Assembly (NCBI RefSeq): GCF_014204525.1
Contig: NZ_JACHLP010000001.1
Coordinates: 558,001-622,000, forward strand
DNA length: 64,000 bases
Direction: 5' to 3'
Origin: Roseateles oligotrophus
GTDB lineage: Bacteria > Pseudomonadota > Gammaproteobacteria > Burkholderiales > Burkholderiaceae_C
Part shown: positions 8,232-16,612 of the stretch, in pieces
How positions within the stretch are numbered: the stretch's first letter is position 1
Layout: each line of letters begins with the position of its first letter
Program-made: the position numbers and the translations under genes
Notes under the pieces: generated by a model
Told to the model about the DNA's origin: nothing
The model's database searches: none
Seen by the model: only the letters and a program-made list of their open reading frames with translations

Positions 8232-9551
8232 TTATTGGGTCTTCAATTGCAGGGCCGGCGTCACGCCGGCGGCGCGCCAGGCCGGTAGCAGCCCCGCGGC
8301 CACGCTGGCCAGCAAGGACAGCAGCAGACTCAGGCCCAGCATGGACAGATCCATCTGCGCCAGGGCGGCATAGCTATTCGGACTCAAGCGCACCAGCCAG
8401 AGCCCACCCCAGGCCAGCAGCACGCCCAAGGCGCCGCCGGCCATGCCCAGCGCAGCGGCCTCGACCAGGAACTGCGCAAAGATGTCCTTGCGGGTGGCGC
8501 CCAGGGCGCGCCGCACCCCGATCTCGCCCGAGCGCCGCAGGGCCGTGGCCAGCAGCAGGCCCACGGTATTGGTCAGGCAGACCAGCAAAAAGCCGAATGC
8601 CAGCCAGACCTGCAGCTTCACGTCCGCGGGCAAGACCTCCTGCTGCACCAGCCAGTCCATCACAGGCCTGGCCCGCGCATTGGGCGGGCGCTGGAAGCGG
8701 CCCGCCTCCAGCTGGGCCTTGGAATACTGCTGCAGATAGTCGCGATAGCCCGCCACATCGGCCGGGCTAGCCAGCTCCACCCAGTACTGCAACCAGGCGC
8801 AGGGCGCGTTGAGGGCGCGCCGGTCGGCCGGGTTGGCCTCGCCCCAGCAATTCATATTGCCCGAGCTGCCAAAGCGCAGCTGCATGGCGGTCTGAAAAGG
8901 CAGGAATAGCTCGGCCCCCTGGCTGTACTTGCCCTGGGTCAGGTCGAAGTAATGCGGCACCGGCCGCCAGGGCTTGAGCACGCCAATCACCCGCAGCGGC
9001 ACGCCCTTGGCCGTGATCGTGCGGCCCCGGCTGTCGCCGCCACCAAACAGGCGTTCATTGAGCTGGGCGGAAATCACCACCACTCTGGCGGCCTCGGCGT
9101 CGGCCTGGGCGTCCCAGCCCGCACCGTAGGCAAAAGGCGCTTCGAACATGGTGAAAAAATCGGCCGAGGCAAAGCGAGAGGGGGCGAAGAAGGGCTTGAT
9201 CTTGGTGTCCTCCGCCTGCAGCGGGACGTACCCCCCCGTCATCAGCACCTGACGCTGGCCGCGCTTCTCACGCAACAAGGTTTCGGCGTCATAACGGGTC
9301 AGCTGCAGGGTCGGTTCGGCGCCGGGTTTGTAGTCGCCGCCGCGGTTCTCGGCGTCCAGCTGCACATTCAGCATGCGGGCGCTCTTGCTCGGGATCGGGT
9401 CGGCCGAGAGCACGTGGTAGACGCTCAGCGTGGTCATGCAAGCGCCTATGCCCAGGCCCAGGGCCAGCACCATCAGCACGCTCAGGCCGGGGCTGCGCCG
9501 GAAGCTGCGGCGGGCCAGATCGAGGTAGTAGGCAAACATCGAGGCAAACAT
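8232..9551 (-). CDS. MacB-like ABC transporter permease (first)
   Basis: This 439-residue inner-membrane permease has a helix at about 20-45 with the family's FRRSPGLSVLMVLALGLGIG, a large periplasmic region with two cysteines (MNCWGEANPADRRALNAPC) and a three-helix FtsX block with GEIGVRRALGATRKDI. The ATG at 9551 shares one base with the TolC-like gene stop (TGATG), so translation is coupled. The paired cysteines are absent from the second permease and may give this subunit a disulfide in the periplasmic lobe. Its role is inferred from its place in an operon with fusion protein, ATPase and outer-membrane channel. Confidence 0.88.
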   Translation of the reverse strand: MFASMFAYYLDLARRSFRRSPGLSVLMVLALGLGIGACMTTLSVYHVLSADPIPSKSARMLNVQLDAENRGGDYKPGAEPTLQLTRYDAETLLREKRGQRQVLMTGGYVPLQAEDTKIKPFFAPSRFASADFFTMFEAPFAYGAGWDAQADAEAARVVVISAQLNERLFGGGDSRGRTITAKGVPLRVIGVLKPWRPVPHYFDLTQGKYSQGAELFLPFQTAMQLRFGSSGNMNCWGEANPADRRALNAPCAWLQYWVELASPADVAGYRDYLQQYSKAQLEAGRFQRPPNARARPVMDWLVQQEVLPADVKLQVWLAFGFLLVCLTNTVGLLLATALRRSGEIGVRRALGATRKDIFAQFLVEAAALGMAGGALGVLLAWGGLWLVRLSPNSYAALAQMDLSMLGLSLLLSLLASVAAGLLPAWRAAGVTPALQLKTQ

Positions 9552-10915
9552 CAGGAATTCCCCTGCAAAAGAAGATTGACGGCGGCCAGCTCCGCCTCAC
9601 CCAGCTGGCCAGCCGCCTGCTGCAGCAGCAAGGTGGACAGGACGTGGCGGTGGCGCGCCTGCTGATAAGCCTGTTGCGCGGCCGACTGGCTTTGGATGGC
9701 CAGCAAGAGATCGGTCATCGTGCGCGTGCCCAGGGCCTGGCCGGCGCGGGTGGCGGCCAGACCCTGGCTGGCCGCGGCCACGGCGCGGGCCGTGCTCTGC
9801 AGCTGGGCCCGGCTGGTCTGGCGCGCCTGGTACTGGGCTTGGGTCTCGCGCACCAGGGCGCGGCGGGCGGCCTCCAGCTCCTCGCGGGCGGCATCGCGCT
9901 GGTAGAGCGCCTGGCGCTTTTGCGACTCGGTGGCGCCGCCGGCAAACAGCGGTATCGTCAAACGCAGGGCCAGGGTATGGGCCCAGCGCCCTTCATTGCC
10001 GTCGCTGGCCTGACCGGGCCGATTGTCGTAACGCGCGCTGTCCAGCCCCATGCTGAGCGTGGGCAGGTGGGCGGCGCGGGCCGCGGCCACCCGCTGCTCG
10101 CCAGCAGCCAGGCCCAGGGCGAAGGCCTGCAGCCCGGGGTTGTGCTGCAGGGCCTGCTCGACCCAGGCCTGGACGCCTTCGTCGCCGCCGGGCTCGGCAG
10201 CCAGCTTGAGTTCGACGGCCAGCGGGGCCAGGGCGGCAGCATCGCCGCCCTCCCCGCTGACCTGGCGCAGCGCCTGCCGCGCATCGGCCAAGGCCTCCTG
10301 CGCTTCCAGGCCATTGCCCTGGGCCAGGGCGTGGTAGGTGCGCGCCTGGTCCACGTCCACCTGGGCCGACAGGCCGGCCTCGAAGCGGCTTTGCGCCTGC
10401 CTGACCTGCTCGGCGAAAGCGGCCTCGTTGGCCTGGACGGTGTGCAAGCTGGCCTGCGCCATCAGCACGGCGAAATAGGCCGTGGCGACGCGGGCGCACA
10501 AGGCCTGCTCGGCCGCAAGCAGGCGCGCCTGCTGGGCCGACAACTGCGTCTGCGCCGCATCCCAGCTGCGCAGCTGGCCCAGGTCCAGCAAGACCTGGCT
10601 CAGCCGGCTGCTGAGCTCGCTGCGGCGGCTGCCATCGCTGGCCAGACGGCTTTGCGTGGCCTCGGCCTTCCACTGCGGCAGCAGGCCGGCACGGGCTTGT
10701 ACGACCTGCTCCTGCTGCACGCCGCGCGCGGCCAGCACCTGGCCCAGCACCGGATCGCTGCCACGGGCGCGGGCGTAGACCTGCAGCAAGTCCTCGGCCT
10801 GGCTGCTGCGCGGCCAGGCCAGGGCCAGGCCGGCGGCACAGCCCAGCAGGGCCAGCAGCAGCCCCCCGTAGCGACGCGGCCGGTACGTGGGCCCGGATGA
10901 TTGGGGCCTGGGCAT
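9551..10915 (-). CDS. TolC-family outer-membrane efflux channel
   Basis: This 454-residue precursor has a basic N-terminus followed by a hydrophobic signal segment ([19 protein letters not shown]) and cleavage near SSQA-E. The mature protein is rich in long alanine/glutamine coiled-coil helices in two repeats, the TolC pattern. One repeat contains [10 protein letters not shown] and [20 protein letters not shown], and the C-terminal repeat contains [20 protein letters not shown]. It would form the trimeric outer-membrane duct of the tripartite exporter. The ATG overlaps the ATPase stop by one base (TGATG), and the same overlap links it to the next permease, so all three proteins should be made in step. 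Confidence 0.88.
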   Translation of the reverse strand: MPRPQSSGPTYRPRRYGGLLLALLGCAAGLALAWPRSSQAEDLLQVYARARGSDPVLGQVLAARGVQQEQVVQARAGLLPQWKAEATQSRLASDGSRRSELSSRLSQVLLDLGQLRSWDAAQTQLSAQQARLLAAEQALCARVATAYFAVLMAQASLHTVQANEAAFAEQVRQAQSRFEAGLSAQVDVDQARTYHALAQGNGLEAQEALADARQALRQVSGEGGDAAALAPLAVELKLAAEPGGDEGVQAWVEQALQHNPGLQAFALGLAAGEQRVAAARAAHLPTLSMGLDSARYDNRPGQASDGNEGRWAHTLALRLTIPLFAGGATESQKRQALYQRDAAREELEAARRALVRETQAQYQARQTSRAQLQSTARAVAAASQGLAATRAGQALGTRTMTDLLLAIQSQSAAQQAYQQARHRHVLSTLLLQQAAGQLGEAELAAVNLLLQGNS

Positions 10916-11631
10916 CACGCCGCCTCCAGTTTGAGGCCGGGCAGCTTGAGGCCGGGCAGCTCGGCGGCGATGTCCACCACTTGGCCGTCGATCACATGCA
11001 CATTGCGCTGAGCGCGGGCGGCCAGCTGCGGATCGTGGGTCACCATCACGATGGTGGCGCCCTCGCGGTGCAGCTCCTCCAGCAGGTCCATCACGCTGCG
11101 GGCCATCTGGCTGTCGAGATTGCCGGTGGGCTCGTCCGCCAACAGCAGTTTGGGGCTGCCGGCCAGGGCGCGGGCAATCGCCACGCGCTGCTGCTGGCCG
11201 CCCGACAACTCGGCCGGATAGTGCTTGGCGCGGGCCGACAGGCCGACCCGGGCCAGGGCCTCGGTGGCGCGCTTTTTGCGCTCGGCCGCCGGCATACCGC
11301 GATACCTGAGCGGCACCTCGATATTGTCCAGCACGCACAGATCGGGGATTAGATTGAAGGCCTGGAAGATGAAGCCGATTTTCTCGTTGCGTATGCGCGA
11401 ACGGCGGTCATCGTCCATCTGGCTGACGTCCACCCCGTCCAGCCAATAGCTGCCGCCGCTAAAGGCCTCCAGCAGGCCGGCGATGGTCAGAAAAGTGGTC
11501 TTGCCCGAGCCCGAGGGGCCGGTGACGGCGACGAACTCGCCCGCCCCCACCGTCAGATTGAAGTCGCGCAAGGCATAGGTTTCCACCATCTCGGTGCGGT
11601 AGACCTTGGCCAGCGATGTCATCTTCAGCAT
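10915..11631 (-). CDS. MacB/LolD-type ABC transporter ATPase
   Basis: This 238-residue ATPase carries Walker A GPSGSGKT, the Q-loop FQAFNLIP, signature LSGGQQQRVAIARAL, Walker B LLLADEPTGNLD and switch histidine VMVTHDPQ. The DEPTGNLD and FQ-FNL motifs place it in the LolD/MacB/FtsE group that drives type VII exporters. Start ATG 11631 (MLKMTSLAKVY) is favoured over one 14 codons upstream because it begins the conserved domain. The C-terminus ends in a small duplicated LPGLKLPGLKL motif. It is the energy subunit for the two permeases downstream. Confidence 0.92.
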   Translation of the reverse strand: MLKMTSLAKVYRTEMVETYALRDFNLTVGAGEFVAVTGPSGSGKTTFLTIAGLLEAFSGGSYWLDGVDVSQMDDDRRSRIRNEKIGFIFQAFNLIPDLCVLDNIEVPLRYRGMPAAERKKRATEALARVGLSARAKHYPAELSGGQQQRVAIARALAGSPKLLLADEPTGNLDSQMARSVMDLLEELHREGATIVMVTHDPQLAARAQRNVHVIDGQVVDIAAELPGLKLPGLKLEAA

Positions 11632-11662
11632 GTCTTCACTCCTTGTGTTTGTTTGACTAGAT

Positions 11663-12943
11663 TCAATTCGCAATCGTCACGCGCTCGGCGCCGCGGAAGG
11701 CGTCCGCCCCCGACACCACCACCTGCTCGCCGGGCTTGAGCCCCTCCAGCACCTCGACCTTGGCCAGACCTTGCGCCCCCAGGCGGATGGCGCGTTTGAC
11801 CGCCTGGCCGTCCTGCAGCACATAGGCGCTGTGGCCGCCGCCTTCCTCGATGAAGCTGCCGCGCGCCAGGGTCAGCACGCCTTCGCGGCGGTCCAGCAGC
11901 ACCCGCACCGACAGGCGCTGGTTCTGGCGCAGCTGCTCCGGCAGCGCGCCATCAAAGCGCAGCCGGGCCGCCACCTCGTTGTTCACCACCTCGGGCGAGA
12001 TGGAGCTGACCTTGCCGGCCCACTGCTTGCCGTTACCCGTGATCTCACCGGGCATGCCGGCCTGCAGCTCGCGGGCAAAGCTCTCGGCCACCTGCATCTG
12101 CACCTCCAGGGCGGACAGGTCGATGACGGAGAGCAGCTTGCCGTCCTTGGCCACGCTCATGCGCTCGCTGACGAAGAGCTGGCCGACCTGGCCGTCCACC
12201 GGCGAGCGCAGCCGCAACTCGTCCAGCTGGCGCTCCAGGTCCTTGACCAGCAGTTGCTGGCGCTCCAGGGCCTGGCGCTTGGCCTGCAACTCGAAGCGGG
12301 TGGCGTCCAGTTGCAGGCCCTGCAAGGACTGGGCCTGCTTCAAGACCACCTCGGCGCGGGCCAGGGCATCGCCGGCCTGGTCCATCTGCGATTTGGCCGT
12401 GGCGCCGGCCGCAAAGGCCTGGGCCTGGCGGGCCAGATCGTTCTGCGCCGATTTGTAGGCGATGGCGGCCGTGTCCAGCGCGCTCTGCGCCTGGGCCTGG
12501 CTTTGCCGCACGGCGGCCTCGGCGCGCAAGGCCTCGCTCTTCAAGCCATCGGCATTGGAGCGCTCCTGGGCCAGCCGGGCCTGCAGATCCGGGCTGGCCA
12601 GGGTCAGCAAGACCTGACCCTTTTTGACGGAATCGCCGGCCTGCACGGCCAGGCTCACCGTGCCGGCATTGGCCGCATACAGCGTGGGGCTGACGGCCGC
12701 CACCACCTTGCCCTCGCCCGCCACATCGCGGGTCAAGCTGCCCCGCTCCACCGTGGCCAGGGTCAGGCGCTCGCGCTTGAAGCTCTCGGCGGCGCCGAGC
12801 TGCTGGCGCAACGAGGGCGCGGCCCAGGCCAGCAAGGCCAGCAAGGCCAGGGTGGCCAGGGCGGCCCCCAGCCCGGCCCATTTCTTCAGGCGCCGCGGGG
12901 CGGCTTGCAGAACCTGGTCTTGTGCGGAAGTGTCTCGAATCAT
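11663..12943 (-). CDS. HlyD/MacA-type membrane fusion protein
   Basis: This 426-residue periplasmic adaptor is the first gene of the efflux operon. Residues about 24-46 form the single membrane anchor. They are followed by the lipoyl-like half motif (GTVSLAVQAGDSVKKGQVLL), a long alanine-rich coiled-coil hairpin (about 115-230), the second lipoyl half (LRSPVDGQVGQLFV) and beta-barrel and membrane-proximal domains ending VVSGADAFRGAERVTIAN. It bridges the inner-membrane permeases to the TolC-like channel. ATG 12943 is the only start that leaves the anchor at the N-terminus. Reading frames continuing upstream are GC-driven and run through the sigma-54 promoter at 12997-13012. Confidence 0.9.
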   Translation of the reverse strand: MIRDTSAQDQVLQAAPRRLKKWAGLGAALATLALLALLAWAAPSLRQQLGAAESFKRERLTLATVERGSLTRDVAGEGKVVAAVSPTLYAANAGTVSLAVQAGDSVKKGQVLLTLASPDLQARLAQERSNADGLKSEALRAEAAVRQSQAQAQSALDTAAIAYKSAQNDLARQAQAFAAGATAKSQMDQAGDALARAEVVLKQAQSLQGLQLDATRFELQAKRQALERQQLLVKDLERQLDELRLRSPVDGQVGQLFVSERMSVAKDGKLLSVIDLSALEVQMQVAESFARELQAGMPGEITGNGKQWAGKVSSISPEVVNNEVAARLRFDGALPEQLRQNQRLSVRVLLDRREGVLTLARGSFIEEGGGHSAYVLQDGQAVKRAIRLGAQGLAKVEVLEGLKPGEQVVVSGADAFRGAERVTIAN

Positions 12944-12996
12944 GGATTTGAAGGGTTTGCTGGCCAAGCCGCTGAACGCGGGACTGCCCCCTTCTT

Positions 12997-13012
12997 TGCA
13001 AGCCGCGTGCCA
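12997..13012 (-). promoter_or_regulatory. Sigma-54 (-24/-12) promoter of the efflux operon
   Basis: On the minus strand the sequence TGGCACGCGGCTTGCA fits the sigma-54 consensus TGGCAC-N5-TTGCA with the invariant GG and GC ten bases apart. Transcription would start about 12 bases past the GC, near 12986, leaving a leader of about 43 bases before the HlyD-like ATG at 12943. The operon encodes its own sigma-54 activator (5604-6965), which strongly supports the call. Confidence 0.88.
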
Positions 13013-13078
13013 GCTTGTGTTCGAGCCGCTTTCCCAGGCGGGACAAGCACTTGGCGCCGGCGGCCGGCGCGGCGCCGG

Positions 13079-13132
13079 TGTCCGCGGACAGTGCTGGACA
13101 GTGCCGCGGCCCGCGCCGGACAGTGGCGGACA
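13079..13132 (-). promoter_or_regulatory. Probable enhancer sites for the sigma-54 activator
   Basis: Four GGACA half-sites begin at 13086, 13096, 13118 and 13128 (plus strand). Three read GGACAGTG. They form two pairs, each with 10-bp spacing, and the pairs are 32 bp (about three helical turns) apart. The first also lies in the perfect palindrome TGTCCGCGGACA (13079-13090). They sit about 70-135 bp upstream of the -24/-12 element, the usual range for activator binding. Confidence 0.7.
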
Positions 13133-13143
13133 GGCCGCCGCCC

Positions 13144-13914
13144 TCAGCCGCCCTCGGCCCGGGCCAGCAGATCGAAGGCCAGCAGCAGCTCGTCCGCCAC
13201 CGCCAGCAGGCCGGCGCCGACCGAGAAAGGCTGCAGGCCAAAATCCGTCTGCCGCAAGACCAGGGCGCCGCGCAGGCGCAGCCGGTCCGGCTCCAGCCCG
13301 GCCTCCACGGCCAGCCATTGGCGACGGCTTTGGCCATGCAGCTCGATCTCCACCTCCAACGCCAGCTTGGGCGCCTCGCCCACCAGGCGCAGGGCGCGCA
13401 AGCGCACCCAGGGGTAGGCCTGGGCCTGCAGGCCCGCCAGCATATTGGCCCGGGTCGCCGCCACCGCCTCGGCCGAGAGCGTGCTGGCCCAGCCCGGGCC
13501 CAGGGCCGCACGCAGGGCCGGTTCGTCCAGCTGCAACTCGTCCAGGCGCAACAAAAACTCGGCCTGGCCGGGCGCCAAGGCCTGGGCGCCGCCCTGCAAG
13601 GCCGCCGCAGGCAGCCAGATCCGGCCCTGCAGGCGCGGCGCACTCAAGACATGGTTATGCCCCAGGCCGGCCGCCCGGCCGGCGCGGAACACATGGATGT
13701 GCAGGTGAGATGCGGCCGCGTCCAGGCGGTACAGATGGCTGCCCGCCTGCCCGGCCTTCAGCTCGGCATAACGCTTATTCAACACTGATACCGGATCAGC
13801 CTCGCGGGCTTCGGCCACCGGCGGCCTGGGCGCCGGGCTGCTGCATGCCGCCAGGCTCAGCAAGGCCAGCAGCAACAGGGCACGGAAAGCATGGGGGTGG
13901 AAACGATGCAGCAT
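13144..13914 (-). CDS. YceI-like lipoprotein
   Basis: This 256-residue precursor starts at ATG 13914. It has a lipoprotein signal (LLLALLSLAACSS, lipobox cysteine near residue 24) and, after a proline-rich linker, a YceI-type lipocalin-like domain. That domain shows SHLHIHVFRAGRAAGLGHNH, strands with QAEFLLRLDELQLDEP, and a final FGLQPFSVGAGLLAVADELLLAFDL. YceI proteins bind isoprenoid or other lipids in a beta-barrel. The serine after the lipobox cysteine suggests outer-membrane sorting. It reads toward the efflux operon and stops about 10 bp before the enhancer sites, so it could be read into that operon or be separate. Confidence 0.7.
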   Translation of the reverse strand: MLHRFHPHAFRALLLLALLSLAACSSPAPRPPVAEAREADPVSVLNKRYAELKAGQAGSHLYRLDAAASHLHIHVFRAGRAAGLGHNHVLSAPRLQGRIWLPAAALQGGAQALAPGQAEFLLRLDELQLDEPALRAALGPGWASTLSAEAVAATRANMLAGLQAQAYPWVRLRALRLVGEAPKLALEVEIELHGQSRRQWLAVEAGLEPDRLRLRGALVLRQTDFGLQPFSVGAGLLAVADELLLAFDLLARAEGG

Positions 13915-14016
13915 GAGAACGGCCGAAAAAGTGGCTCGATTCTGACAGCGCGGACCTGCCCGCATCGACTAGCATGGCGACAAGCCCGCAAAGCCTGATA
14001 CCCAAGGGGATACCGC

Positions 14017-14565
14017 ATGGCCTCCACCGCATTCCGCCCGGCCCTGGACCTGATGGCCCAATACGCCAGCTACCACCGCGACCAGCGCAATATCGCCACC
14101 CATTTCGTCGGCATCCCGCTGATCGTGTTTGCCCTCGGCGTGCTGCTGTCCCGGCTGAGCCTGAGCCTGCCGGGGGGCTGGACCTTCACCCCCGCCGGCC
14201 TGACCTGGATCGCCAGCACGCTCTGGTATCTGACCCGCGGCAACTGGGTGTTAGGCCTGACGACCAGCCTGCTCAACGGCCTGCTCTTCGCCCTGGCCGA
14301 GCCCCTGGCCGCCGGCAGCGCCGGCGCCTGGCTGGCCTGGGGCCTAGGGCTTTTTGCGCTGGGCTGGGTGCTCCAGTTCATCGGCCATTACTACGAGGGC
14401 AAGAAACCCGCTTTTGTCGACGATCTGGTGGGCCTGCTGGTGGGCCCGATGTTCGTCGTCGGCGAGGCCTTGTTCGCCCTGGGCTGGGGGCGTGAGCTGC
14501 TGGGCGAGATCGAGCGCCGCGTCGGCCCCACCCATCTGCGCGACCTGGCGCGGCCGCTGGCCTGA
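14017..14565 (+). CDS. DUF962/Mpo1-like membrane protein
   Basis: This 182-residue protein has the Mpo1/YGL010w layout: an N-terminal YHRDQRNIATHFVGIP histidine motif, four hydrophobic helices, and WVLQFIGHYYEGKKPAF with a second histidine cluster. In yeast, Mpo1 is an iron-dependent dioxygenase that shortens 2-hydroxy fatty acids, and these histidines are the likely metal ligands. The bacterial substrate is unknown. Its stop shares one base with the start of the next gene (TGATG), so the two are translationally coupled. Confidence 0.8.
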   Translation: MASTAFRPALDLMAQYASYHRDQRNIATHFVGIPLIVFALGVLLSRLSLSLPGGWTFTPAGLTWIASTLWYLTRGNWVLGLTTSLLNGLLFALAEPLAAGSAGAWLAWGLGLFALGWVLQFIGHYYEGKKPAFVDDLVGLLVGPMFVVGEALFALGWGRELLGEIERRVGPTHLRDLARPLA

Positions 14566-15605
14566 TGCAAGCCCGGCCCCGCGCCCTGGTCATGGGCGCC
14601 GGCAGCATAGGCTGTTATCTCGGCGGCCTGCTGCTTGCGGCCGGCTGGCAGGTGGACTTTGTCGGGCGGCCGCGCGTGCTGCAGGCCTTGCGCGAACAAG
14701 GCCTGACCTTGAGCGGCCTGGGCCAGGCCAGCCAGCATCTGCCGGCCACGGCGCTGCAACAGCATCTGCACCAAGCCGGCCCGCCCGCCGGCCTGCAGCC
14801 CGACCTCACCCTGCTGTGCGTGAAGAGCGGGGCCACGGCCGAGACCGCCGCCCTTTTGCAAGCCACCCTGCCCGCGGGCAGCCTGGTCCTGTCCATGCAG
14901 AACGGCGTGGGCAATACGGCGCTGGCGCAGGCCCTGGCCCCCGCGCTGGACTGGCGTGCCGGCATGGTGCCCTTCAATGTGGCCGAGCTCTCGCCCGGGC
15001 AATTCCATCGCGGCACGGCGGGGGTCTTGCGGCTGCAGGGCCGCGCCGACGAAGCCGCCCTGCAAGCCTTGCAAAAAGCCTGGCAAGGCCAGGGCCTGAG
15101 CCTGCAACTGCTGCCCACGGCGGCCGCCATGCAGGCCGTGCAATGGGGCAAGCTGCTGCTGAATCTGAACAACCCTGTCAATGCCTTGTCGGGCCTGCCC
15201 CTGCGTGCCGAGCTGTTGCAGCGGGGCTATCGCCGCTGTTTCGCGGCCTTGCAGGAAGAGGCCCTGGAGCTGCTGGCCGCCGCTGGCATCAAACCGGCGC
15301 CGATGACACCCCTGCCCCCGCGCTACCTGCCGCAGGTCTTACGCCTGCCCTCGCCGCTATTCCGCCTGCTGGCGGCCCGCATGCTCAAGATCGACGCCCA
15401 TGCGCGCTCCAGCATGGCCGACGATCTGCACCTGGGCCGGCCGACCGAGATCGATGCCTTGTGCGGCGAGCTGGTCCGCCTGGCGGACAAGCTGGGCCGC
15501 GCCGCGCCGCTGAACCGCCGCATGGTCGCGCTGGTGCAGGCCTGGCCCGAGCGGCAAGGGCGCAGCTACGCGCCCGGGGAATTGCTGTCGGCCTTACAGG
15601 CCTGA
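14565..15605 (+). CDS. Ketopantoate reductase family protein (PanE/ApbA-like)
   Basis: This 346-residue NAD(P)H-dependent reductase shows the Rossmann fingerprint GAGSIGCYLGGLL at the N-terminus, a LLCVKSGATAETAALL strand, the QNGVGN motif and the C-terminal helical domain with WGKLLLNLNNPVNALSGL (catalytic lysine and asparagine of 2-dehydropantoate 2-reductases) and SSMADDLHLGRPTEIDAL. Many genomes carry several paralogues, and the gene context here is not a pantothenate operon. The substrate is therefore uncertain. Confidence 0.85.
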   Translation: MQARPRALVMGAGSIGCYLGGLLLAAGWQVDFVGRPRVLQALREQGLTLSGLGQASQHLPATALQQHLHQAGPPAGLQPDLTLLCVKSGATAETAALLQATLPAGSLVLSMQNGVGNTALAQALAPALDWRAGMVPFNVAELSPGQFHRGTAGVLRLQGRADEAALQALQKAWQGQGLSLQLLPTAAAMQAVQWGKLLLNLNNPVNALSGLPLRAELLQRGYRRCFAALQEEALELLAAAGIKPAPMTPLPPRYLPQVLRLPSPLFRLLAARMLKIDAHARSSMADDLHLGRPTEIDALCGELVRLADKLGRAAPLNRRMVALVQAWPERQGRSYAPGELLSALQA

Positions 15606-15616
15606 CTCACAGGCTC

Positions 15617-16204
15617 TCAGGCCCAGTCCTGCAAGGCCTGATCCACCCCGCCCTTGCGCGAGGGGCCGGCGGGCCGGCGCAGCGGCGTGCCCAGCGCGAT
15701 CCAGCCCAGCAAGGTCTCGCCGGGGTCACAAAAAGCGGCTTGGATGCCGGGGTCGCGCACCTTGGCGCCGGACAGCATCTTGCCGCCATAACCCAGCAGA
15801 TGCGCGGCAGTCAGAAAATTGCTGAGCGCCCCGCCCACGCAAGCCCATTGTTCATGGGCCGGCACCTGGGGGTGGCCCAGATCGATGCGGGCCAGCACGG
15901 CCACGCTAACGGGCGGGCGCAGGGCGCGCTCGGCGTCCAGCGCGGCGGCGGCCTCGTCCTTGCCGGCCGCGCGCGCGGCCGCGGCAAACAGCTGGGCCAT
16001 GCGCTCACGCGCCGCGCCCTGGACGATCTTGAAACGAAAAGGCAGCAGCTCGCCGTGGTCGGGTGCGCGCAGAGCGGCCTGGGCCATCAAGGCCAATTCG
16101 TCCCGGCCGGGGCCGGGCTCTTGCAAGTGCTTGGGGCCGACGGAGTAACGGCTTAGCAGCGCCTGCAGGGCGGCCTGGCCGCTTGCTTTATCAGTCATGT
16201 CCAT
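15617..16204 (-). CDS. Nitroreductase-family oxidoreductase (YdjA-like)
   Basis: This 195-residue FMN-dependent nitroreductase-fold protein begins with LLSRYSVGPKHL, where most relatives have RRSxR. It continues with the YdjA-like APDHGELLPFRF segment and, near the C-terminus, GGALSNFLTAAHLLGYGGKMLSG and LLGWIALGTP. YdjA is a small dimeric oxidoreductase of unknown physiological substrate. This is the last gene of the block that includes the selenocysteine genes, 6 bases after the DsrE-like gene. It converges on the ketopantoate-reductase-like gene with an 11-bp gap. Confidence 0.8.
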   Translation of the reverse strand: MDMTDKASGQAALQALLSRYSVGPKHLQEPGPGRDELALMAQAALRAPDHGELLPFRFKIVQGAARERMAQLFAAAARAAGKDEAAAALDAERALRPPVSVAVLARIDLGHPQVPAHEQWACVGGALSNFLTAAHLLGYGGKMLSGAKVRDPGIQAAFCDPGETLLGWIALGTPLRRPAGPSRKGGVDQALQDWA

Positions 16205-16210
16205 GTCTCT

Positions 16211-16612
16211 TCAAAATACCAAGCCGCGCCAGGCCGGATCGGCCACCCGCGCCATGTATTGCACCGCGCCGCCATGGCCCGAGCATTCGGGGATCAGCCC
16301 CGCGCGGCTCAGGCCTTGGGCATGCAGGGCATCGGTACAGGCCAGCAGGCGGGCGCCATGCGCCACGGCCTCCTGCATGGCCTGGTAGACCGTCTTGTCC
16401 ACCCGCTCCGAAGCGCGCAGGCCGGCGGCCACGCCGGGCTGCAGCAGCAGCACCGAGCGGGCGGTGAAATAAATCTCCACCTCCAGGTCCATGGCCGCCG
16501 CCGCCGCGGCGTGGAAGAAAGGCGTGACCAGGCGCTCGGGCGCGCTCGGTTCGGCCGCCCACAGCAACAGGGCGATGCCCCTCACGTCTGTGGTTTGATT
16601 TGATTCAGCCAT
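16211..16612 (-). CDS. DsrE-family protein
   Basis: This 133-residue protein fits the DsrE/TusD-like fold: an N-terminal strand GIALLLWAAEPS, an alanine-rich helix, a EVEIYFTARSVLLL strand, and ARLLACTDALHAQGL, in which the cysteine matches the sulfur-carrying cysteine of DsrE/TusD proteins. A second cysteine lies in ECSGHGGAVQYM. Relatives accept and pass on persulfide sulfur. It starts inside the end of the GcvH-like gene (31-base overlap), so the two are probably translated together. Confidence 0.7.
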   Translation of the reverse strand: MAESNQTTDVRGIALLLWAAEPSAPERLVTPFFHAAAAAAMDLEVEIYFTARSVLLLQPGVAAGLRASERVDKTVYQAMQEAVAHGARLLACTDALHAQGLSRAGLIPECSGHGGAVQYMARVADPAWRGLVF

